Positions 1-5,472 of a stretch of DNA of 11,682 bases are shown here, piece by piece. The stretch lies in the NCBI GenBank assembly GCA_964541075.1, contig CAZIPZ010000125.1:1-11682 (forward strand). The letters run 5' to 3'. Under the pieces are notes generated by a model. It saw only the letters and a program-made list of their open reading frames with translations. It made no database searches and was not told where the DNA came from. This DNA comes from CAZIPZ01 sp964541075 (lineage in GTDB: Bacteria > Acidobacteriota > Terriglobia > 20CM-2-55-15). The translations under genes and the position numbers were made by a program. Numbering within the stretch: position 1 is the first letter of the stretch; each line of letters begins with the position of its first letter.

Positions 1-480
1 GAGCAACCGGGAGATCAGGAAGACCTTCAAGGCCGTCCTTTTGTCGGCCCCGCCGGAAAAGTTTTCGATAAGGCTCTCGATGCAGCCGGAATCGATCGCG
101 ATGAGGTGTATGTGACGAATGCGGTGAAGCATTTCAAGTGGGAGCCGAGAGGAAAACGACGTATCCATAAAAAACCCAATGCTGCCGAAATCGCGGCATG
201 CAAGCCATGGATTCACGTCGAAATCGACCTCATTAAACCCGACGTTATTGTGTGTTTGGGTGCGACGGCGGCTCAGGCCCTTTTAGGCCGATCATTCCGA
301 GTAAGCGTTCAACGAGGTCAGTTTGTAAAGTCGCCGTTGGCTCCCTATGTCATGGCTACCGTCCATCCTTCTTCACTTCTTCGTGCACCGGATGAACAGA
401 CTCGGAGACTTGAGACAAAGCGCTTCATTGAGGATCTGCAAAAAATTAGCAACATCATTAAAAACCATAAAGTTGCATGA
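1..480 (+). CDS. udgX: UdgX-type uracil-DNA glycosylase/uracil-DNA binding protein, 3' portion (5' end outside window)
   Basis: The frame is open from base 1, so only the last 159 residues are present. UdgX belongs to the Fe-S uracil-DNA glycosylase superfamily; it excises uracil and then stays covalently bound to the abasic site through a histidine in a family-specific loop. Seen here: the first codons read EQPGDQED, matching the active-site GEQPGDQED motif; then GRPFVGPAGK, YVTNAVKHFKW, and the diagnostic KRRIH loop whose His (bases 166-168) is the expected crosslinking residue; then AACKPW with a likely cluster Cys, the LGATAAQALLG segment, and the late HPSSLLR motif. Other UDG families lack KRRIH, so the subfamily call is firm. 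UdgX proteins are sometimes fused to an upstream DUF4130-type domain or lie next to a radical-SAM repair protein; whether that holds here cannot be seen. Its TGA overlaps the next gene's ATG. Confidence 0.92.
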   Translation, partial: EQPGDQEDLQGRPFVGPAGKVFDKALDAAGIDRDEVYVTNAVKHFKWEPRGKRRIHKKPNAAEIAACKPWIHVEIDLIKPDVIVCLGATAAQALLGRSFRVSVQRGQFVKSPLAPYVMATVHPSSLLRAPDEQTRRLETKRFIEDLQKISNIIKNHKVA

Positions 481-1433
481 GAAGACTGAAACGCTTGCTT
501 GATATTCCGACGGACCGTGATGAAGCGGTTGTGGATGCCGGCGGACACCGCGTAAAACTTACGAATTTGAGGAAGGTTTTTTGGACGCGGGAACGTATTG
601 CCAAAGGTGATCTCCTTCAGTATTACGCCGACATCTCTCCCATTCTTTTGCCCCACATTCAGGATCGCGCCATGGTGATGAAACGTTATCCGCACGGAGC
701 CGAAGGCGAATTTTTCTTCATGAAACGAACGCCTTCTCCAAAGCCCGAATGGCTTGCGACATGTGCCATAGAGCACGCATCCGGAAATGTCATTGCCTTT
801 CCTGTTATCCAGGATTTGGCCGCATTGCTGTGGGTTGTGAATCTTGGATGCATTGATTTGAACCCCTGGTATGCACGTTGCGACGACGTGGACAGGCCGG
901 ATTATCTGCATTTCGACCTCGATCCCGTCGAGGGTGCCACCTTTACGCAAGTTCGTGAGACCGCCTTGATTCTTCACGAAACTTTGAATGCGTTGAAAGC
1001 TCCCAATTACGCGAAGACAACGGGTTCAAAAGGCATTCATGTGTATACTCCGATCATTCGCGGACCACTGCAAAAGGATGTCTGGACCTTTGCGAAAGCT
1101 TGCGCTCAATCCTTAGCCCGCAAATATCCCCGGCTGATCACAGCGGAATACCGAATCGCCAAGAGGCCTAACGGCCGTGTGCTGGTGGACTACAACCAAA
1201 ATGCGTGGGGACGGACTCTCGCGTCGGTTTACTCCGTTCGCCCCAAGCCGCGAGGCGCCGTTTCAACCCCGATTTCATGGGATGAGGTTCGGAACGGCGT
1301 TCGTATTGAGGACTTCCGCATGGACAACATTCGTGAGCGAATCAGCGAAATGGGCGACCTTTGGAAGCCGATGGCGTCCAAACGTGGGCGATTGGATTTT
1401 TCCAAGATCGAGCACGAACGGTTTGCTGCATGA
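477..1433 (+). CDS. ligD: Stand-alone LigD polymerase domain (archaeo-eukaryotic primase-type NHEJ polymerase)
   Basis: This 318-residue protein is the polymerase/primase (PolDom) module of bacterial non-homologous end-joining enzyme LigD, without ligase or phosphoesterase parts. PolDom binds 5'-phosphorylated ends and fills gaps, preferring ribonucleotides. Visible motifs: LTNLRKVFW near residue 28 (the usual start of PolDom); MVMKRYPHG at 67-74; HFDLDP at 145-150 with metal-binding D147 and D149; the nucleotide-contacting TTGSKGIHVY at 181-190; VDYNQN at 237-242 with the third catalytic Asp, D238; and SVRPKPRGAVSTPISWDE, the conserved C-terminal block. The length of about 300 residues fits a free-standing PolDom. 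The start is fixed by the ATGA overlap with the upstream stop (477-480); no Shine-Dalgarno precedes it, implying translational coupling. It overlaps the ligase gene the same way. Confidence 0.94.
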   Translation: MRRLKRLLDIPTDRDEAVVDAGGHRVKLTNLRKVFWTRERIAKGDLLQYYADISPILLPHIQDRAMVMKRYPHGAEGEFFFMKRTPSPKPEWLATCAIEHASGNVIAFPVIQDLAALLWVVNLGCIDLNPWYARCDDVDRPDYLHFDLDPVEGATFTQVRETALILHETLNALKAPNYAKTTGSKGIHVYTPIIRGPLQKDVWTFAKACAQSLARKYPRLITAEYRIAKRPNGRVLVDYNQNAWGRTLASVYSVRPKPRGAVSTPISWDEVRNGVRIEDFRMDNIRERISEMGDLWKPMASKRGRLDFSKIEHERFAA

Positions 1434-2464
1434 ACCTGCCGATCCAACCCGTCTTTCTTCCGATGGAAGGCAAGGCCGCTGAAGAGATACCGCGAGGTTC
1501 CGAATGGCAGTACGAGCCGAAGTGGGATGGTTTCCGATGCCTCGCTTTCCGTGATGATGAAAAAGTCCAACTGCAATCCAAGTCGGGTCAGCCCATGGCC
1601 CGATACTTTCCGGAGCTTGTCGAGGCCCTACTTCAATTGAAGCCGAGGCGATTTGTTCTGGATGGCGAGATTGTGATTCCTAGCGGGTCCGGTGTTTCGT
1701 TTGACGAACTGCTGATGAGAATTCATCCGGCTGCAAGCCGGATAGCCAGACTTTCGAAGGAGACTCCATCGATTTTTATCGCCTTTGACTTACTCGTGGA
1801 TGACAAGAACAGGCTTCTGACCGCACTTTCTCTCGAGGAACGCCGTGAAGCACTGAAGCGTTTCGTCGCTTCTTTTTTTGACGCATCGGAACGTTTGAAG
1901 TTATCCCCTGTGACGCGCGATTTCGATGTAGCAAATCGGTGGTTCAGAAAAGCCGGTTCTGAGTTGGACGGTATCGTTGCGAAACGCGCGGATTTCACTT
2001 ACCGCTCAGGCGAGCGGACCGGAATGCAGAAAATAAAGCGGCACGAAACCGTGGATTGCGTCGTGGGCGGATTTCGTTATGCAAGCAAGGACCGGGTGGT
2101 GGGCTCCCTGTTGCTGGGGTTGTATGACAAAGACGGTCTTCTTCATCATGTCGGATTCATCTCCGGAATCAAGGCTACTGAGAAGAAAAAGCTGACGGAA
2201 AAGCTGGTGAGCCTAGTGAAGGAGCCGGGTTTTTCAGGTCGTGCGCCCGGCGGCCACAGCCGTTGGTCAACCGAGCGTTCGGGGCAATGGATGCCTTTGG
2301 CTCCTAAGCTCGTGGTGGAGATTTCCTATGACCATTTCACTGGCGGACGATTCCGCCATGGTGTGCGATTGCTTCGCTGGCGTCCAGACAAGAATCCGCG
2401 TGGATGTACGATGGATCAGATTCGAAAGAGTTCAGGCCGATCCCTGGATTTATTGTCGGGCTGA
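1430..2464 (+). CDS. ligD: ATP-dependent DNA ligase, stand-alone LigD-ligase/LigC type
   Basis: This 344-residue ligase corresponds to the ligase module of LigD or a free-standing LigC. It seals nicks by lysine adenylation, here presumably at repaired breaks. Nucleotidyltransferase motifs in order: EPKWDGFR at 29-36 with nucleophile K31; SKSG at 50-53; LDGEIV at 77-82; FIAFDLL at 116-122; ELDGIVAKR at 178-186; and QKIKR at 200-204. An OB-fold domain follows (about 205-330), ending with LRWRPDKNP, the C-terminal signature of this group. The frame is open further upstream to 1361, but the ATG at 1430 is chosen because it forms an ATGA overlap with the polymerase stop and puts K31 at the usual distance from the N-terminus. 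No 3'-phosphoesterase domain is attached and no Ku gene follows. The family call is firm; the NHEJ role is inferred from the neighbours. Confidence 0.94.
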   Translation: MNLPIQPVFLPMEGKAAEEIPRGSEWQYEPKWDGFRCLAFRDDEKVQLQSKSGQPMARYFPELVEALLQLKPRRFVLDGEIVIPSGSGVSFDELLMRIHPAASRIARLSKETPSIFIAFDLLVDDKNRLLTALSLEERREALKRFVASFFDASERLKLSPVTRDFDVANRWFRKAGSELDGIVAKRADFTYRSGERTGMQKIKRHETVDCVVGGFRYASKDRVVGSLLLGLYDKDGLLHHVGFISGIKATEKKKLTEKLVSLVKEPGFSGRAPGGHSRWSTERSGQWMPLAPKLVVEISYDHFTGGRFRHGVRLLRWRPDKNPRGCTMDQIRKSSGRSLDLLSG

Positions 2465-2487
2465 AACATCATGACATGTTCAGCCCC
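2458..2487 (+). terminator. Hairpin overlapping the ligase stop codon, possible operon terminator
   Basis: GGGCTGAAACAT (2458-2469) pairs with ATGTTCAGCCC (2476-2486): 11 base pairs with one bulged A and a 6-nt loop. The ligase TGA (2462-2464) lies inside the left arm. Only a weak T run follows (AGATTTCG), so intrinsic termination is uncertain; it could equally protect the 3' end of the mRNA. Confidence 0.4.
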
Positions 2488-2795
2488 AGATTTCGATCCG
2501 CAGACGACGGCTATAGTGTTGCGGCTTGGTTGCCGGGAATCGAATCGCTTTTGTTTCAAAGAAATCTATCTGACCAATGCCGCAGAATCGATCATGTTGT
2601 CCTGCGTTGTGGTCTGTTCCAGTACAAGCATGTACTTAATGTAGCTGAAAGGTGAACCGGCGGCGCCAACGATGGAATTGCGCTTCCAGGCAACGGTGCG
2701 TAACCGCGTTTGGATTCCCCTTCGCAGGTCCAGCATCCCATGGCAACCCGAATGCAATTTCGCTCGGGGTATATAGATCCTTATAGAAGCACACA
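2488..2795. other. Intergenic stretch without a gene
   Basis: About 310 bases lie between the repair operon and the BON gene. Short open frames here have no ribosome binding site and no recognisable protein. Near the 3' end, TATATA (2770-2775) and TATAGA (2782-2787) could be -10 elements for the BON gene, but no convincing -35 hexamer lies 16-18 bases upstream of either. Confidence 0.4.
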
Positions 2796-2799
2796 GGAC

Positions 2800-2805
2800 A
2801 GGAGG
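2800..2805 (+). promoter_or_regulatory. Strong Shine-Dalgarno deciding the BON gene start
   Basis: A perfect AGGAGG sits 8 bases before the ATG at 2814. This selects the 265-residue frame over an overlapping frame that opens upstream at 2710. Confidence 0.8.
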
Positions 2806-2813
2806 CGTTTGAC

Positions 2814-3611
2814 ATGTCGAGATACAACCGTGAGCGAGACCGGCGCATCTACGAGAGTGATCGATGGCGAGATCAGCAGATGCGGCGCGAGTCCCAAGGA
2901 GGCTACGGCTCTCTGGACGACGAGGATCGCGGCTTTTGGGACCGTACAACTGATGAAGTGCGGTCATGGTTTGGCAATGAAGAAGCGGAGCGGCGGCGCC
3001 GCGCCGACGAGATGCGACGTGAACGTGAACCAGAATGGCAATGGAGAGGACGAACCTACAATCGGGACTATGGTCGAAACTACATCCCTGACAGATATGG
3101 TTCAAATGCGGAGAACACATGGAATTCGGGACGACGCTATGGAGAGGAATCCGAAGATTGGCGCTATCTGGATGACTATTGGAGCACCACTTACGGCGAC
3201 AGATATCCAAATCGAGCTGAGTATTCAGGACGACGCTACCCTGAACGTCAGCAGAGTTCCTATGGCGACGAAACGTTTGGAGGCCTTGGCGGACCGACAG
3301 ACTGGATGTACGATCAGGGTCTGCAGCGCGGACGGAACTATATTGGCAAGGGCCCGCGAAACTATAAGCGCTCTGATGACTGGATACTCGAAGATATCAA
3401 TGAACAACTCACTCGACATCCAGCGATTGATGCGACCGAAATTGAAGTAACCATTGACGACGGCGACGTCATTCTTCGCGGTGTTGTAGAGAGCCGGTCC
3501 ATAAAACGGCGAGTCGAAGACCTGGCTGAAAACGTTTCCGGGGTGAAAAACGTGAGAAACGAACTTCGGATCCAGGATTGGAGCCAGAAGAATGACAATC
3601 GGGCAGCCTGA
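2814..3611 (+). CDS. BON-domain protein with Arg/Tyr/Trp-rich disordered N-terminal region
   Basis: This 265-residue protein carries one BON domain at the C-terminus (about 188-253: a helix with DDWILEDINEQL, strand EIEVTIDDGDVILRG, helix KRRVEDLAENV, then GVKNVRNELRI). BON domains are small alpha-beta folds linked to envelope association and osmotic or stress responses. An upstream motif, FWDRTTDEVRSWFG (41-54) followed by an EEAERRRR stretch, matches a recurrent family of stress-type BON proteins that also share the GKGPRNYKRSDDWI entry into the domain. Between them, roughly residues 70-178 are low-complexity, with repeated RRY/DRY/RNY and scattered Trp. By count the first 190 residues hold about 36 Arg, 18 Tyr and 10 Trp. 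No signal peptide or membrane segment is seen, so it is probably cytoplasmic. It appears monocistronic, with a hairpin 35 bases after the stop. Confidence 0.85.
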   Translation: MSRYNRERDRRIYESDRWRDQQMRRESQGGYGSLDDEDRGFWDRTTDEVRSWFGNEEAERRRRADEMRREREPEWQWRGRTYNRDYGRNYIPDRYGSNAENTWNSGRRYGEESEDWRYLDDYWSTTYGDRYPNRAEYSGRRYPERQQSSYGDETFGGLGGPTDWMYDQGLQRGRNYIGKGPRNYKRSDDWILEDINEQLTRHPAIDATEIEVTIDDGDVILRGVVESRSIKRRVEDLAENVSGVKNVRNELRIQDWSQKNDNRAA

Positions 3612-3645
3612 CTTCTTGTAATTCGTACTGCTCTTCTATTCTTCG

Positions 3646-3690
3646 GGCGTCAGACGTGTTGCTCGTTTGACGCCTCCGCTTTCTTTTCTT
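3646..3690 (+). terminator. Probable terminator of the BON gene
   Basis: GGCGTCAGACG (3646-3656) pairs with CGTTTGACGCC (3664-3674) as an 11-bp stem with a 7-nt loop; the one non-Watson-Crick position is G-U in + strand RNA but C-A in - strand RNA. A T-rich run (CTTTCTTTTCTT) begins a few bases later on the + strand. Both facts favour termination of rightward transcription. The hairpin also contains the stop codon of the convergent gene. Confidence 0.55.
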
Positions 3691-4189
3691 GATGCGGCAT
3701 CCATCTCAGGAAGAAATCCCGAAATGGATGAACCGCGGTGGCTGGAACGTCAACTGGGTCCAGCAGGGCCGCGGCAGAGAAGGATTGCCGCGCTCTGTAA
3801 ACAAAACTGTAAAAGAGAACGGGCCTTTTTAGCACGTGATCGCCATTCACGAGTACGTCGAACACCAGGTGCATCAGCGCTCCCAGCAAGTAGCCTGTCA
3901 ACAACGCACTGGGTTTGAAGTAGTTGAACAGGGCGAGCGCCCCCGTCAGTTCGATTGAATGCAGAGGCAGGACCAGCCTTAATGGCTGGAGCGTGAAATA
4001 GTAGCGGAGAAAACTACCGGGGCCCGGCTTTTTCCATTGGCCTTCGAAAGCGAGATAGTCCAGATAGTGATCCGCATCGATCAAAAAACCTCCGATGAAA
4101 GCGCCAGCAGCCATCGTCGTCGAACCGTTGTAAGCGTAGGCTGCCGCACTGAGCGCAACCGAGGTAGCAAGATGTCCACCGGGCATCAT
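3650..4189 (-). CDS. Small multi-pass membrane protein, YdjM-like putative metal-dependent hydrolase
   Basis: This is a 179-residue protein with four likely transmembrane segments (about 8-20, 24-38, 72-90 and 94-115) and a polar C-terminal tail. Conserved-looking polar residues fall at membrane edges: H6 (GGHLATS), the cluster D38, D40, H41 and D44 (LIDADHYLD), H77 and E80 (LPLHSIE), and H107 and D111 (ALMHLVFD). This His/Asp pattern resembles the YdjM/DUF457 group of predicted membrane-bound metal-dependent hydrolases, whose biochemical function is largely unestablished. The similarity is judged by eye and the reaction is unknown. Two ATGs are adjacent (4187-4189 and 4184-4186) and the Shine-Dalgarno is weak, so the exact start is uncertain by one codon. 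It is convergent with the BON gene, with 38 bases between the stops. Confidence 0.6.
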   Translation of the reverse strand: MMPGGHLATSVALSAAAYAYNGSTTMAAGAFIGGFLIDADHYLDYLAFEGQWKKPGPGSFLRYYFTLQPLRLVLPLHSIELTGALALFNYFKPSALLTGYLLGALMHLVFDVLVNGDHVLKRPVLFYSFVYRARQSFSAAALLDPVDVPATAVHPFRDFFLRWMPHQEKKAEASNEQHV

Positions 4190-4436
4190 CTATCCAATAT
4201 ACCCAATGGACGCGCTGCCTGCTCGATCTGAAGCGGAAAGAGTCGATTTCGGGGCGGGAGTCTGAATGAAACTGTGGGTTGAGGGACGATTCTTGAGCTA
4301 TTTCTTGGTTTTTGGGTGGAACGGAAGTTTTTTAGTGTTTACGGAGAGGATCACGACGAGATTTTGAAAAATAAGGACCTTATGTAAATGTCATTAATAA
4401 GAATGTTTCCGAATGAAACTGCAATTACCAATCGAT
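4190..4436. other. Intergenic flank left of the insertion sequence
   Basis: This 247-base, relatively AT-rich stretch contains no credible gene. It should hold the promoter of the leftward membrane-protein gene, but no clear -35/-10 pair is visible. The 11-mer GAATGAAACTG occurs twice (4264-4274 and 4411-4421); its meaning is unknown. Confidence 0.4.
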
Positions 4437-4443
4437 GATTACC
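4437..4443. repeat. Target-site duplication, left copy
   Basis: GATTACC directly precedes the TG that begins the element; the identical heptamer follows the terminal CA at 7116-7122. A 7-bp duplication lies within the 4-8 bp range of IS21-family insertion. Confidence 0.8.
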
Positions 4444-4496
4444 TGGTTTTGACAACCTGATTTGGCCCACTTTGATCGTCTGATTTGGCCCACCCC
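4444..4496 (+). repeat. IS21 left terminal inverted repeat
   Basis: This arm pairs without gaps to the reverse complement of 7063-7115. The inner 37 bases are identical and the outer 16 match at 10 positions. It contains two copies of TGATTTGGCCCAC (4458-4470 and 4481-4493) with a 23-base period, the kind of repeated terminal site that IstA binds in this family. Confidence 0.88.
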
Positions 4497-4536
4497 CTTA
4501 GTTGATAAATAAAAAGGATAGATAGACCGTCGCCGG

Positions 4537-4654
4537 GCCTGTGGTAACTGTGGAAAGCGTCTTGTGCTTTCCAAGCCAGGTGTGGGAATCATTAAGAAGA
4601 AGTCGCCGAAGGCATCCTTGTTCGATTTCCACGTCTGCGGCAGTTTCCACAGGC
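4537..4654 (+). other. Structured segment inside the IS, potential three-way junction
   Basis: Arms 4537-4550 and 4641-4654 pair at 13 of 14 positions (one T-T mismatch). Inside, TGGAAAGC (4551-4558) pairs perfectly with GCTTTCCA (4566-4573), and GTGGGAATC (4582-4590) pairs with GATTTCCAC (4624-4632) through 9 pairs including one G-U on the + strand. Together these give an outer stem and two hairpins. All arms are built on variants of GTGGAAA/TTTCCAC. The segment lies 30 bases beyond the istB stop, in its 3' untranslated region on the minus strand. No known RNA class is recognised. It could be a 3'-end or insulating structure, a transposition-related DNA structure, or decayed palindromic repeats. 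Confidence 0.55.
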
Positions 4655-4683
4655 TCCCCTTCCTTAGCTTTCTTTCTTTTTTG

Positions 4684-5472
4684 CTACTTTTTTCTTTCTT
4701 TGTTTTCGCCCGCAGCCTTGTGTTTCTCCAGGGAGCGTTTGAAACGATACGATTCCGTGCCCGTTTCGATGATGTGAGCGCGATCGGTCAGCCGGTCCAG
4801 CAGTGCTTTACAGAGTCGCGCATTCGTAAACACCTGGGTCCATTCCGAGAATGGGAGATTGGTGGTGATCAGGACGGTCGCGCGCTCGGCGCGGTCGGCG
4901 ATCACCTGAAACAAGAGCTCAGCGCCGATCTCGGCCAGCGGGACATAGCCGACTTCGTCGATCGCGATGACTTGATAACGCAGCCAGCGCGCCGTCGCAC
5001 GACGAAGTTGGTTTTGATTCTTCGCTTCGACGAGTTCGTTGACCAGAGCGGCTGCGGTGGTGAACCGCACGCGCTTGCGTTGACGGCATGCCGCGACACA
5101 AAGGCCTGTCGTCAGATGCGTCTTTCCGGTACCGCACTCGCCAATAAAAATAACAGGCTCGGCTCTTTGGATGTAGCCGCCCTGAGCCAGTTCGCGGATG
5201 CGAGTTTCTGATACCTTGGGCGCCTGGTCGAAGTTGAACTCGTCGAGCGTCTTCATTCGGGGAAGATGCGATTCGGAGATGCGCCGTTTGATGGCGTGAC
5301 CTTCCCGCTCTTCGACTTCCGCCGCCAGCAATGCTTCGAGATATCGTTTATGAGACTGCTTCTCGCGTAGGGCCTGATCGGCCATCGGCTCGAACTGCGA
5401 GGCGATTGTCGGCGTGCGCAGTGCTTTGCAATGTTGACGGATTGCCGCTTCTTCAATACTGATCTTGGTCAT
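4684..5472 (-). CDS. istB: IS21-family helper ATPase IstB
   Basis: This is a 262-residue AAA+ ATPase, related to DnaC, that assembles on target DNA and activates the IstA transposase. After an N-terminal helical IstA-interaction region, the Walker A motif is GECGTGKT (111-118; the family consensus is usually GPPGTGKT, but the catalytic GTGKT is intact). Walker B is VIAIDEVG (168-175), sensor I ITTN (202-205), and the arginine-finger region LLDRLTDRAH (224-233). The length is normal for the family. The C-terminus is Lys-rich (ENKERKK) and encoded by an A-rich run. The start ATG overlaps the istA stop as ATGA (5469-5472), indicating coupled translation. After the TAG stop the same frame stays open to a TAA at 4498-4500. 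Confidence 0.95.
   Translation of the reverse strand: MTKISIEEAAIRQHCKALRTPTIASQFEPMADQALREKQSHKRYLEALLAAEVEEREGHAIKRRISESHLPRMKTLDEFNFDQAPKVSETRIRELAQGGYIQRAEPVIFIGECGTGKTHLTTGLCVAACRQRKRVRFTTAAALVNELVEAKNQNQLRRATARWLRYQVIAIDEVGYVPLAEIGAELLFQVIADRAERATVLITTNLPFSEWTQVFTNARLCKALLDRLTDRAHIIETGTESYRFKRSLEKHKAAGENKERKK

Noticed and set aside
345..977. 210-residue minus-strand open frame under udgX and ligD-pol
   Set aside because: It lies antisense to two genes with clear catalytic motifs and shows no domain of its own.
2710..3450. 246-residue + strand open frame overlapping the BON gene
   Set aside because: It is the shifted reading of the Arg/Asp/Tyr-rich BON gene, has no ribosome binding site, and its composition fits no folded protein; the BON frame has a perfect Shine-Dalgarno and a recognisable domain.
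4564..5211. 215-residue + strand open frame across the structured segment and antisense to istB
   Set aside because: Most of it is antisense to IstB Walker motifs; the start is Phe/Leu-rich sequence from the T-rich tract and looks non-coding.
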